Of a stretch of DNA of 64,000 nucleotides, positions 24,725 to 33,753 are shown piece by piece. The position numbers and the translations under genes are program-made. Source of the DNA: Streptomyces sp. P9-A2 (GTDB lineage: Bacteria > Actinomycetota > Actinomycetes > Streptomycetales > Streptomycetaceae); the NCBI RefSeq assembly GCF_036634175.1, contig NZ_JAZIFX010000001.1:3100001-3164000 (forward strand), read 5' to 3'. Below the pieces are notes generated by a model, which saw nothing but the letters and a program-made list of their open reading frames with translations, made no database searches and was not told the DNA's origin. The first letter of the stretch is position 1, and each line of letters opens with the position of its first letter.

Positions 24725-25831
24725 TTACTTCTCCCGCTGCTTGCGCCAGCGAATTCCGGCCTCCAGGAAGCCCTCGATCTCGCCGTTGAACACGGCCTCG
24801 GGGTTACCCACTTCCTGCTCCGTACGCAGGTCCTTGACCATCTGGTAGGGGTGCAGCACGTACGAACGCATCTGGTTGCCCCAGGAGTTGCCGCCGTCGC
24901 CCTTGAGGGCGTTCATCTTGGCCTGCTCCTCCTGGCGGCGCCGCTCCAGCAGCTTGGCCTGGAGGACGTTCATCGCGGTGGCCTTGTTCTGGATCTGCGA
25001 GCGCTCGTTCTGGCAGGAGACCACGATGCCGGTGGGGAGGTGGGTGAGCCGCACCGCGGAGTCGGTGGTGTTCACACCCTGGCCGCCGGGGCCGGACGAC
25101 CGGTACACGTCCACCCGCAGCTCGGACTCGTCGATCTCGATGTGGTCGGTCTGCTCCACGACGGGCAGCACCTCGACACCCGCGAACGAGGTCTGGCGCC
25201 GGCCCTGGTTGTCGAAGGGCGAGATGCGCACCAGCCGGTGGGTGCCCTGCTCGACCGAGAGGGTCCCGTAGGCGTACGGCGCCAGCACGGCGAAGGTGGT
25301 CGACTTGATGCCGGCCTCCTCCGCGTACGACGTCTCGTAGATCTCGGTCTTGTAGCCGTGCTGCTCCGCCCAGCGCAGGTACATGCGCTGGAGCTTCTCC
25401 GCGAAGTCGGCGGCGTCGACGCCACCGGCCTCCGCGCGGATGTTGACGAGCGCCTCACGCGCGTCGTACTCGCCGGAGAGGAGGGTGCGGACCTCCATCT
25501 CGTCGAGCGCCTTGCGGACGGTGGCCAGCTCGGACTCGGCCTCCGCGCGGGTGTCCGGATCGTCCTCCTCCTCGGCCATCTCGAAGAGCACGGCGAGATC
25601 GTCGATCCGCCCGCGCAGCGTCTCCGCCTTCCTGACCTCGGCCTGGAGGTGGGAGAGCTTGCTGGTGATCTTCTGCGCCGCATCCGGGTCGTCCCACAGG
25701 GACGGAGCGGCCGCCTGCTCCTCGAGCACGGCGATGTCTGCCCTCAGCTTGTCGAGGTCCAGAACGGCCTCGATCGACCCCATGGTCGAGGAGAGGGACT
25801 TGAGCTCTTCGGAAACATCGACGACTGCCAC
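24725..25831 (-). CDS. prfB: Peptide chain release factor 2
   Basis: 368 residues from GTG 25831, which has GGGGGT just upstream. The stop-codon recognition tripeptide SPF is present ([11 protein letters not shown]), as is the catalytic GGQ ([18 protein letters not shown]). RF2 releases peptides at UGA and UAA. The programmed frameshift stop found near codon 25 in Escherichia coli prfB is absent: the frame is continuous from the start. The gene is monocistronic between pkaB and its own terminator. Its position a few genes from ftsE is conserved in actinomycetes. Confidence 0.95.
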   Translation of the reverse strand: MAVVDVSEELKSLSSTMGSIEAVLDLDKLRADIAVLEEQAAAPSLWDDPDAAQKITSKLSHLQAEVRKAETLRGRIDDLAVLFEMAEEEDDPDTRAEAESELATVRKALDEMEVRTLLSGEYDAREALVNIRAEAGGVDAADFAEKLQRMYLRWAEQHGYKTEIYETSYAEEAGIKSTTFAVLAPYAYGTLSVEQGTHRLVRISPFDNQGRRQTSFAGVEVLPVVEQTDHIEIDESELRVDVYRSSGPGGQGVNTTDSAVRLTHLPTGIVVSCQNERSQIQNKATAMNVLQAKLLERRRQEEQAKMNALKGDGGNSWGNQMRSYVLHPYQMVKDLRTEQEVGNPEAVFNGEIEGFLEAGIRWRKQREK

Positions 25832-25994
25832 ACCCCCAGCGTAACGGCTCGCCCGGGCGCACCACGCCGGACGCCCGCCCTCGGGGCCTGTCGCGGGCGT
25901 CGGGGCAGGCCGGGATGGGCGGGGCGGCGGAGTACGGCGGGGTGCGGCGGGGCTCCGGCCAGGGTGCGGGGCACGGCGAGGGCCGTGGCCGGGG

Positions 25995-27251
25995 TCAGGG
26001 AACGGCGGGGGCCGAGTTGTTCGAGTCGCGCGGGTCCGCTCCCGGCTCGTCGTCCGAGGCGGCCAGCCAGGCACCCGCGCCGATGGCTGCCAGCAGGGTC
26101 ACCGTCAGCGCGGCCAGGGTCAGCCGGCGCCGGCGGGCCACCGCGCGGTTGCGGGCCGACCCGGGACGGCGGGCGCCGCTCGCGCGGGGCGCGCGGGCCG
26201 TGCCGCGGGCGCCTCCGGCCAGTTCGTCGGGGCCCGGCACACGCATCGACGTATGGGTGTCCCGGTTGGAGTCGGCCGGTTTCGCCCCCGGCACCAGCGG
26301 GACCGCGCCGCGCCGTCGCGCGGGCTCCCCGGCGGTCGGCGCCGGACCGGAGGACAGGGTGTCCTCGCCCTCGCCCTCCCGCCCCGTCGGCTCGGCGTCC
26401 GGCTCGTCCACGTCCAGCGGCGGCATCCCCGCCAGGAGGGGCAGCAGCTCCCGCAGCCGGTCCGCGAGCTCCGAGGCCCGCAGCCGCGAGGCCGGCGCCT
26501 TGGCCAGGCACTGCACGAGCAGTTGCCACAGCTCGTCGGGGATGCCGGGGAGCGGGACGACCGACTCGGTGACATGGCGGCGCAGCACCGCTCCCGGGTG
26601 TCCGCCGCCGAACGGCGTGAAGCCCGCGAGCAGCTCGTACAGGACCGTGGCGAGCGCGTAGATGTCGACCGACGCGCGCGGCGGCAGGCCCTCCACGATC
26701 TCCGGCGCCAGGTAGTCCGGCGTCCCGATGATCTTCGTGGCGCGGGTGCGGCGCGGGGTGTCGATGAGCTTGGCCACCCCGAAGTCGGTCAGCAGCGCGC
26801 GGTGCGAGCCGCCGGGGCCGACCGGACCCTGCATGTCCAGCAGGATGTTCTCCGGCTTGACGTCCCGGTGCACGACCCCCGCGGCGTGCGCCGCCGCCAG
26901 CCCGTCCGCGACGTCGGCGACGATCGCCACGGCGGCTTCCGGGGCGAGCCTGCGCTCGCGGTCGAGGCGGGTGCGCAGATCCGTACCGCGGACCAGGTCC
27001 ATGACCAGCGCGAGATCGTTGCCGTCGACCACCAGGTCGCGCACCGAGACGACGTGCGGATGCTCCAGACCGAGCAGCGCCGTCCGCTCCTGCACGAAGC
27101 GTCCGACGAGCTCCTGGTCCGAGGAGAGGTCCTCGCGCAGCAGCTTGACGGCGACGGGCCCGTCCGGCCCCTCGCCGAGCCACACCGTGCCGGCACTGCC
27201 CCGTCCGAGTATCTGGTGGGCGGTGTACCGGCTGCCGATCTTCCGTGCCAA
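25995..27251 (-). CDS. pkaB: Serine/threonine protein kinase, PkaB-like
   Basis: 418 residues from TTG 27251, preceded by TAGGAGC at ideal spacing. The kinase domain (about 9-265) is complete: glycine loop [20 protein letters not shown] (Lys), [28 protein letters not shown], and the [13 protein letters not shown] helix. A charged low-complexity linker leads to one C-terminal membrane span ([21 protein letters not shown], about 378-398) and a short outside tail. No PASTA or other sensor domain follows. It belongs to the pair pkaA-pkaB known from S. coelicolor, where PkaB is about the same length. Substrates are unknown. A terminator separates it from pkaA. Confidence 0.88.
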   Translation of the reverse strand: MARKIGSRYTAHQILGRGSAGTVWLGEGPDGPVAVKLLREDLSSDQELVGRFVQERTALLGLEHPHVVSVRDLVVDGNDLALVMDLVRGTDLRTRLDRERRLAPEAAVAIVADVADGLAAAHAAGVVHRDVKPENILLDMQGPVGPGGSHRALLTDFGVAKLIDTPRRTRATKIIGTPDYLAPEIVEGLPPRASVDIYALATVLYELLAGFTPFGGGHPGAVLRRHVTESVVPLPGIPDELWQLLVQCLAKAPASRLRASELADRLRELLPLLAGMPPLDVDEPDAEPTGREGEGEDTLSSGPAPTAGEPARRRGAVPLVPGAKPADSNRDTHTSMRVPGPDELAGGARGTARAPRASGARRPGSARNRAVARRRRLTLAALTVTLLAAIGAGAWLAASDDEPGADPRDSNNSAPAVP

Positions 27252-27372
27252 GACTGCTCCTACCGACGCGTGTTGCCGCCAAAGCTACGCGCCCCGGAAG
27301 CCAACCTTCACCGGGGATCCGGAAATCACCCGCCAGGTGTCGACAAATCAGCAAACCGGCCGGACACGCCAC

Positions 27373-27413
27373 GGACCGCCGGTGGCTCCGGGCCACGGAG
27401 TCACCGGCGGTCC
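27373..27413. terminator. Terminator between pkaA and pkaB
   Basis: GGACCGCCGGTG (27373-27384) pairs with CACCGGCGGTCC (27402-27413), with an inner CTCCG/CGGAG hairpin. It follows the pkaA stop on the minus strand, so pkaB has its own promoter in 27252-27372. Confidence 0.75.
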
Positions 27414-27424
27414 GGGGCGCCGGA

Positions 27425-29146
27425 CTACTGCGGCGGGTCGGACTCGGACCCGCTCAGGTCCTGGAACCAGTCCACCGTGCCGGTGAACCAGTCGGTGAGC
27501 TGCTCCCAGTAGCTCTTGCCGCTGCCGATCCAGTCCTGCAGCGGGCTCAGCTCCCAGATCAGCCAGCTCGCGACGAACAGGATGAGGATCGTGAACAGAC
27601 AGCCCTTCAGACAGCCGAGGCCGGGGATGCGCATCGGGTTGGCGCTGCGCTGCCGCGGCTCGCGCGCGGGGCGCCGCGGCTCCGGCGGCGGGGTGTACCG
27701 CTGAGGCTCCGGCTGCCGCGGCCGTTGGGACCGCTGGGGCCGCTGCGGCGGGGGTGGGGCGTACTGCTGAGGTTGTTGAGGCTGCTGTGCCTGCTGGTAC
27801 GGCTGTGGCTGACCGTAGCCGCCGGGGCCGGGGCCGGACTGGGGCTGCGGGCGGTGCTGCGGGGGCTGCTGCTGCCGGGAGACCTGCCGTTGGGGGCGGC
27901 GGCGCAGCGGGTCCTCGCCCGGGTCGAGGTACTGGACCTGGGTCTGCTCGTTGCGGTCGCGGGCCGCTCGCATCTGGTTCTGCCAGGGATGCGGGTCGTC
28001 GGGTCCGGGCTGCCCCTGGCCACCCTGACCGGGCGGGCCGGGCGGCACCGGGGGCATGACGGCGGTCGGGTCGGCGGCACCGGAGGGGCCTCCGACGCCC
28101 GCCGAGGCGTTGGCGCCGGTCTGCGGCAGGACGCTGGTCGCGCCGTTGGGGTCGTACGCGCCCCCGGTGTGCGGCAGCACCTGCGTCGGGTCGGCGGAAC
28201 CGGGCGCGCCGGGTGTGCCGGGCACCGGGGCGGGCGCGGGGTCGGGCATGAGGAGCGCGCCGACGTTCTCCGCGGCGGAGATCTGCGCGGAGTTCACGTG
28301 CACGCCGATGCCGTCGGCGACGACCCGCAGGCCGCGCGCGAGGTTCTCGGCGCTGGGCCGCCGCTCGGGGTTCTTGCTGAGGCAGCGCTCGATGACCGTC
28401 CAGAGCGGGTCCGGGACGGTGGAGGGGCGGCGCGGTTCGGCGCTCAGGTGCTGGTGCAGCACCTCCAGGGCGGAGCCACCGGAGAACGGCGGGCGGCCGG
28501 TGACCAGCTCGTACAGCAGGATGCCGGCGCCGTAGATGTCGACGGCGGAGGTCTGCGGACGGCCCTCGGCGGACTCGGGCGCGATGTACGCGGGCGTGCC
28601 GACGAACTCGTGGGTGCGGGTCAGCCCCGGGGAGTCGGCCAGCCGGGCGATGCCGAAGTCGGTCAGCATCGGGTGCAGCTCGCCGCCACCCTGCTTGAGC
28701 AGCACGTTGGCGGGCTTCAGGTCGCGGTGCACCACGCCGTCGGCGTGGCTGGCGCCGAGCGCGTCGGCGATCTGGGCGGTCATGAGGGCTGCGGCGGCCG
28801 GCGTGAAGGGACCGTTCTCGCGCAGGTGACGGTGCAGGTCGGGACCCTCGACGAGATCCATGACCAGGGCCAGCAGATCGCCCTCGACGACCAGGTCGCG
28901 GACCCGGACGATGTTGGGGTGGGTCAGTCTGAGCAGGACGGAGCGTTCCCGCAGGAACCGCGTCACGATGTCCGCGTCGTTCGCGAGCTCCTCCTTGAGG
29001 ACCTTGATCGCGACGGTCTCTCCCGGCTGACCGGGCACTGCCGCCTCGGCCCCCGCGGTCTCACGCTGGCGAGCTCGCCAGACGGTGCCCGTGGCGCCGC
29101 GTCCGATCGGCTCCTCGAGCAGGTACTTGCTGCCTACCGGCCGCAC
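27425..29146 (-). CDS. pkaA: Serine/threonine protein kinase, PkaA-like
   Basis: 573 residues from GTG 29146 (MRPVGSKYLLEEPIGRG). The kinase domain (about 8-275) has IGRGATGTVWRA, VAIKVL, VVHRDLKPANVLL, DFGIAR, GTPAYIAPE and VDIYGAGILLYELV, so it is complete. A long linker rich in Pro, Gln and Gly (about 300-510, with QPYQQAQQPQQPQQ) leads to one membrane span near the C-terminus (GCLFTILILFVASWLIWEL) and about 40 Trp-rich outside residues. No PASTA domain. The frame stays open upstream to 29416, but the codons there are not kinase-like. PkaA and PkaB are adjacent in S. coelicolor; the targets here may include the FHA protein encoded divergently. Confidence 0.88.
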   Translation of the reverse strand: MRPVGSKYLLEEPIGRGATGTVWRARQRETAGAEAAVPGQPGETVAIKVLKEELANDADIVTRFLRERSVLLRLTHPNIVRVRDLVVEGDLLALVMDLVEGPDLHRHLRENGPFTPAAAALMTAQIADALGASHADGVVHRDLKPANVLLKQGGGELHPMLTDFGIARLADSPGLTRTHEFVGTPAYIAPESAEGRPQTSAVDIYGAGILLYELVTGRPPFSGGSALEVLHQHLSAEPRRPSTVPDPLWTVIERCLSKNPERRPSAENLARGLRVVADGIGVHVNSAQISAAENVGALLMPDPAPAPVPGTPGAPGSADPTQVLPHTGGAYDPNGATSVLPQTGANASAGVGGPSGAADPTAVMPPVPPGPPGQGGQGQPGPDDPHPWQNQMRAARDRNEQTQVQYLDPGEDPLRRRPQRQVSRQQQPPQHRPQPQSGPGPGGYGQPQPYQQAQQPQQPQQYAPPPPQRPQRSQRPRQPEPQRYTPPPEPRRPAREPRQRSANPMRIPGLGCLKGCLFTILILFVASWLIWELSPLQDWIGSGKSYWEQLTDWFTGTVDWFQDLSGSESDPPQ

Positions 29147-29653
29147 GTCATGCGCTCCCTGCTGCTTGCTTGACTGGCGTACACCGTGATGCGTCGTGCT
29201 CGGAAATGTTCCGCCCCACTGTAATGCCGCGGCGCGGGACAGCGGCCTGACCCCGTCGACGACTTCCTTCCCGGTTCTCGTACGGGTACGACACGATTTC
29301 CCCGGGCAGGGCCCGGGCGGGGCTCGAGCGGGGTCCGCGGGGGTCCTTCCCATGTTCGAAGAAAGACGCTCGACCCGGCCCGCCGGTTGCCGCCGGCCGG
29401 ACGTGACCGATCCCAAGCAGTGCCGAAACGATCATCCACAACGCGTAGGGCAGGCACTTTTGAGGGCAGAGCCGACCAATCAAGATCATTTGATGCGGGG
29501 ATGCGGGCGCGTTGTCGGTGGCAGGTGCGAGGATGCTCGCAGTACTGGCCGTACGTGCGCATGTGGTGGTGGGGGAAGTCCGCGGTGGGGGACCGCGGAG
29601 CGGTTCCGTCCTCCATGCCGCGGGCGCTCGCGCAGAAGGGACCGCTCACGGCG
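29147..29653. other. Divergent promoter region between pkaA and the FHA/FtsK-like gene
   Basis: 507 bases with no supported gene. A minus-strand frame (29148-29489) has no ribosome site and mixed codon use. The part at 29400-29500 is less GC-rich than the flanks and probably holds the promoters of both neighbours. Confidence 0.5.
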
Positions 29654-32600
29654 ATGCAGATCCGCCTGACCGTGGTAGATCCGCTGGGTCTGCCCTCCCC
29701 CACGCGAGGCCATGTACTCGTCACCGCCCCCGCCGGTACGGCCCTGTCGGCGGTGGCCGCCGCGCTGGTCTCCGCGGTCTTCGGCGGCGACGGCGCCTCC
29801 GGTTCCACGGGTTCCTCCGGCGCCCCGGTGCTGTACGCCGGTGACCAACGGCTGGACGCCCAGCGCTGCACACTCGGCGAGCCTCCGCTGATCGACGGCG
29901 CGGTCCTGGCCGTGGGCGCCCCGGGCGAACCGGAGCCGCACCCCGAGCTGGACGACATCCCGACCAGGCTCCATGTCGTCGCCGGTCCCGACGCGGGCGG
30001 CGTCCATCTGCTGCACGGCGGCGAGATCCGCATCGGCCGCTCGGCCGACGCCGATGTGCCGCTCGACGACCCGGACGTCTCCCGGCTGCACTGCGCGGTG
30101 ACGGTCGGCCGGGACGGCAGGGTCTCGGTCGCCGACCTCGGCTCCACCAACGGCACCACCCTGGACGGCCGGCGGGTGGGCTCCCGCCCGGTCGGTCTGG
30201 CACCGGGCGCACTGCTGCGGATCGGTGAATCGGCGCTGCGGCTCACCCCGGCCGCGGGGCCGGGGGCGCGGGCCCGGACGACGCCGGACGGCGAGGGGCA
30301 CGTCCGCGTGCCGGAACCGCCCGCGGGGACGTCCGCGGAGCCGCCCGCGGGGGCGGGGTCGGCAGCCGTGCGTCCGCCGGACAGGCCGACGCACCACGGC
30401 TACGGTTCCCCGGCGACCCGGACCGCCGGGGAAACCCCGCTGGTGCCCGGCCAGGGGAGCGCACCGGGGATCGAGAACCGGGCGACGGGCGACGGGCCGG
30501 ACGCAGGCTCCGGCTCCTGTGCCGGCTCCGACACCGATTTCGGCTCCGGCTCCGGAAGCACAGGCCGCAACAGCCGCACCGACGGCACCGACGGCAGGCG
30601 TACGGTCCGTGTGGCTTCCCGGGATGAGATGCCACGGGTCCCCCGGGGTCGCCGGGTATCGCAGCCGAGGCCGGCCGACGGCGGGTTCGGCCCGGCGCCC
30701 GGGGCGGAGACCGGTACCCACGCGAGCAACACGGACGCGCCCACCGGATCCGGCGCCGACGGCGGGTTCATCGCCCGGCCCGCCGCCCCCGGCACCCGGC
30801 CCGGCGACGGCCGCGAGGGTGCGCCGGTGCGCGGCACCGGTCCGGCCGACGCCGGCCTCGCCCCGCAGCCCTCCGTCGGACGCCGGCGTGGCGGGCTCTC
30901 GGCGTGGGCGCGCCGACTGGCCGGGGGGCGTCCGGAGCCGGAGGAGAGCACCGGACCGGAGCTGTACGGCGAGGAGGCGGCCGGCGCCGTCCCGGCCGAA
31001 CCGGCCGGCGCCCCGCCCGGCCCGCCCGATACCTGGCCCGACCCCGCCGCCCTGCTGCTGACCGCGCTGGGCCCGGGGCCCCGCCTGTGGGAGCGCGGGC
31101 CCGGTCACCCGGAGGCCCTGGCGATACGCCTCGGCACGGCCGACCGGGTGGTCCCCGGCGGCTCGGGTCTGCTGCCCGCCGTGCCCGTGACCTCGGGGCT
31201 GCGCGAGGTGGGCTCGCTGGGCCTGGCCGGTCCGCGCGAGCGGCTCACCGGACTGGCCCGCTCGGTCCTGGCCCAGCTCGCCGCGCTGCACTCCCCCGAC
31301 ACACTCGAGATCGTCCTGATCACCGCCGACCGCTCCCGCACCCTGGAGGAGCGCACCGCGGAATGGGCCTGGCTGGGCTGGCTGCCGCACGTACGGCCGG
31401 GACACGGGCAGGACTGCCGGCTGCTCCTCGCCCACGACCGCGAACAGGCCGCGGCCCGCGCCGAGGAGCTGCTGCGCCGCCTGGACGAACACGGCCAGGC
31501 GGCCCGCACCTCACCCGCCCCGGCCTCCCCTCCCACCTTTTCCTCCCGGTCCGTCCCCTCCCCCTCCTCCACCCCGGCCGCCCCGCTCATCCCCGAGCAG
31601 CCCCAGGCATCCGGCGCCGACCGGGGCACCCCCCGGCGGGCCGCCCGGGGCGCCGGCGACGGCCCGGCAGGCGGCTTCACCGGGCCGTACACCGTGGTCG
31701 TCGTGGACGGTGACCCCGGGGACCCCGAAGTGCGTGACGCGGTGGCGCGGCTGGCGGTGGAGGGACCTCGGGCCGGTGTCCACCTGGTGTGCCTCGCCGA
31801 GACGGCCGCCGCCTCCGCCTCGTCCCCGGTGGCGGAGACGTACGAGGCGGCCTGCGCGGTGACGCCCGCGTTCCGGGAGTGCGGTGCCGTCGCCCTGCTG
31901 AGCGGGGACGTGGCGACCACCCTGCGGCTGCTGCGGGTGGCCGCCATCGGCTCGGGGGCGGCGCCGGGCCCGGTCGGCCACGGCACGGTCGCCACGGTCG
32001 ACGCGGTCTCCCCCGCCTGGGCCGAGCGGTTCGCGCGGGCCCTGGCACCGCTGCGCACGGCGGGCGTCCCCGGTACACAGCACGCGCGCGTGTCGGTGCC
32101 GCTGCCCCGGTCGGCGCGACTGCTGGACGAGTTGGGCCTGGCCCGCGCCACCCCGGCCTCGCTGATGGCCCGCTGGGCGGACGCGGCCGACGACAAGGAG
32201 CGGCTCGGCGGGCGGGTGTGCGCGGTGCTGGGTGCCGGGCCGCGCGGCCCGGTGTCCGCCGACCTCGTGGCCGAGGGGCCGCATCTGTTGGTGGAGGGGC
32301 CGTCCGGCAGCGGCCGTACGGAACTGCTCCGGGCCGTCGTCGCCTCCCTGGCAGCGGCCGAACGGCCGGACCGGCTGGGCATCGTGCTGGTGGACGGCCG
32401 CGCGGGCACCACGGGCGGCGGGCAGGGCAACGGGCCGAACGGCGGGCAGGGCGACGGACTGCGTGTATGCACGGACGTACCGCATGTCACCACGCATCTC
32501 AGCGCCAACGACCCGGTGCGGATGCGGGAGTTCGCCCAGTCGTTGAGCGCCGAGCTGAAGCGTCGTGCCGAACTGCTCGGCCGGTCGGACTTCGTGGAGT

Positions 32601-33322
32601 GGCACACCGGGCGCGAGTTGTCGGACCGTATGGTCGCCCAGCGCACGGCCTCGCCCCGCGGCCCCGCGGCCGCCGCCGGCGAGCAGTTCGGGGATGACCT
32701 GGAGGCCCCGCCCAGTTCCACGTTGCGGCTGCGGCCCGGGGCCGCGCGGCGCAGGGCCCAGGCTCCGCCGCCGCTGCCCCGGCTGGTGGTGGTCGTGGAC
32801 GACCTGGACGCGCTGGTCTCCCCCGCGCTCGGTTCGCCCGGGCGGCCCGCCGCCGGGTCGGTGCTGCGGGCGCTGGAGGCGGTGGCACGAGAGGGCGAGC
32901 GGCTGGGCGTGCACCTGGTGTCGGCCACCGGCCCCTGCGCCCGTACGGCGGAGTCCGAGCCGGTGCGCCGTGCGGTCCTGCGCGTGACGCTCGACGCGCC
33001 CGCACCGGGCCGCGGGGCCGCGTCCTCGTTCGAACCGAACCGGGAGAGCGGTGGCGAGCCGGCGCCGGGGCGTGGGCGTTTGACCCATGCGGACGGCCGG
33101 GTGACCGCGTTCCAGGGCGGGCGGGTGACCGGGCGTATCCCGCGCACGGCGACGCTGCGGCCCACGGTCGTGCCGCTGGAGTGGCACCGCATGGGCGATC
33201 CGCCCGCCCGCCGCCCGGTCCGGGAACTCGGCAACGGCCCCACCGACCTCGCCCTGCTCGCCAGCGCGCTGGAACGCGCGGGCCGCGAGGTCTCGGCCAC
33301 CGAGGTGCCGTCGCTGCTGTGA
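29654..33322 (+). CDS. FHA-domain protein with FtsK/EccC-like ATPase region
   Basis: 1222 residues from ATG 29654 (MQIRLTVVDPLG); the frame is open from 29387 but that part is not protein-like. Near residues 110-195 is an FHA domain (IRIGRSADADVPL, VSRLHCAV, DLGSTNGTTLDG), which binds phosphothreonine. A long low-complexity linker follows. The C-terminal half resembles FtsK/SpoIIIE/EccC translocase ATPases: Walker A GPSGSGRTE (about 885) and Walker B-like LVVVVDDLDAL (about 1045), followed by HLVSATG. A second, earlier module (about 520-760) lacks a P-loop and is degenerate. The divergent PkaA kinase is a natural source of the phosphothreonine ligand. No ESX genes adjoin it, so a secretion role is only a guess. 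Confidence 0.82.
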   Translation: MQIRLTVVDPLGLPSPTRGHVLVTAPAGTALSAVAAALVSAVFGGDGASGSTGSSGAPVLYAGDQRLDAQRCTLGEPPLIDGAVLAVGAPGEPEPHPELDDIPTRLHVVAGPDAGGVHLLHGGEIRIGRSADADVPLDDPDVSRLHCAVTVGRDGRVSVADLGSTNGTTLDGRRVGSRPVGLAPGALLRIGESALRLTPAAGPGARARTTPDGEGHVRVPEPPAGTSAEPPAGAGSAAVRPPDRPTHHGYGSPATRTAGETPLVPGQGSAPGIENRATGDGPDAGSGSCAGSDTDFGSGSGSTGRNSRTDGTDGRRTVRVASRDEMPRVPRGRRVSQPRPADGGFGPAPGAETGTHASNTDAPTGSGADGGFIARPAAPGTRPGDGREGAPVRGTGPADAGLAPQPSVGRRRGGLSAWARRLAGGRPEPEESTGPELYGEEAAGAVPAEPAGAPPGPPDTWPDPAALLLTALGPGPRLWERGPGHPEALAIRLGTADRVVPGGSGLLPAVPVTSGLREVGSLGLAGPRERLTGLARSVLAQLAALHSPDTLEIVLITADRSRTLEERTAEWAWLGWLPHVRPGHGQDCRLLLAHDREQAAARAEELLRRLDEHGQAARTSPAPASPPTFSSRSVPSPSSTPAAPLIPEQPQASGADRGTPRRAARGAGDGPAGGFTGPYTVVVVDGDPGDPEVRDAVARLAVEGPRAGVHLVCLAETAAASASSPVAETYEAACAVTPAFRECGAVALLSGDVATTLRLLRVAAIGSGAAPGPVGHGTVATVDAVSPAWAERFARALAPLRTAGVPGTQHARVSVPLPRSARLLDELGLARATPASLMARWADAADDKERLGGRVCAVLGAGPRGPVSADLVAEGPHLLVEGPSGSGRTELLRAVVASLAAAERPDRLGIVLVDGRAGTTGGGQGNGPNGGQGDGLRVCTDVPHVTTHLSANDPVRMREFAQSLSAELKRRAELLGRSDFVEWHTGRELSDRMVAQRTASPRGPAAAAGEQFGDDLEAPPSSTLRLRPGAARRRAQAPPPLPRLVVVVDDLDALVSPALGSPGRPAAGSVLRALEAVAREGERLGVHLVSATGPCARTAESEPVRRAVLRVTLDAPAPGRGAASSFEPNRESGGEPAPGRGRLTHADGRVTAFQGGRVTGRIPRTATLRPTVVPLEWHRMGDPPARRPVRELGNGPTDLALLASALERAGREVSATEVPSLL

Positions 33323-33438
33323 CCCCGCCTCCTCACCGCTCTCCCCAGCATTCGTGCGGGGAGAGCAGGGAGAGCGGCGTATGGACTGTGAGGGGCGAGA
33401 GGCGCGCAGCGCCTCGGTCCGCACAGGCCTCACACCAC

Positions 33439-33543
33439 CCCCACCTGCCCCACCTGCCCCACCTGCCCCACCTGCCCCACCTGCCCCACCTGCCCCAGCA
33501 GCCCCAGCAGCCCCAGCAGCCCCAGCAGCCCCAGCAGCCCCAG
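33439..33543. repeat. Two consecutive 9-bp tandem arrays
   Basis: Six copies of CCCCACCTG (33439-33492) pass directly into five copies of CCCCAGCAG plus a partial (33493-33543). They lie after the FHA/FtsK-like gene and run into the terminator hairpin. The translated frame is only Pro/Ala, so a gene is unlikely. Confidence 0.9.
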
Positions 33544-33589
33544 CCCGTAACGCCCGCACCCCGACGGAGGGTGCGGGCGTTACGGGCTG
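33541..33589. terminator. Long perfect hairpin after the FHA/FtsK-like gene
   Basis: AGCCCGTAACGCCCGCACCC (33542-33561) pairs perfectly with its complement at 33569-33588 around a 7-base loop; one further C-G pair extends it. It lies upstream of the ABC importer operon and would insulate it. The rest of 33323-33753 contains only the repeats and the importer's promoter. Confidence 0.85.
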
Positions 33590-33753
33590 CCCGGGTGGGC
33601 CGGACCGGCCCCCTCCGCCCCGGAGAGTCACGACGCGGTCACGATCGCGGACTTGACACGAGCCGCGCTCTTGCCGATCTCGACCTCACGGCGTACACCA
33701 GAGCGCACGGGACAGCGCTCGACGTTCGACGAGGTACGAAGAACGGGGCAGTG

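Noticed and set aside
25700..25831. Programmed +1 frameshift in prfB
   Set aside because: The frame is continuous from the start codon, with no in-frame TGA near codon 25.
27245..29173. 642-codon plus-strand frame opposite pkaA
   Set aside because: Shadow of the kinase gene; the kinase frame carries all catalytic motifs.
29148..29489. 113-codon minus-strand frame in the pkaA upstream region
   Set aside because: No ribosome site, mixed codon use, and it overlaps the expected promoter region.
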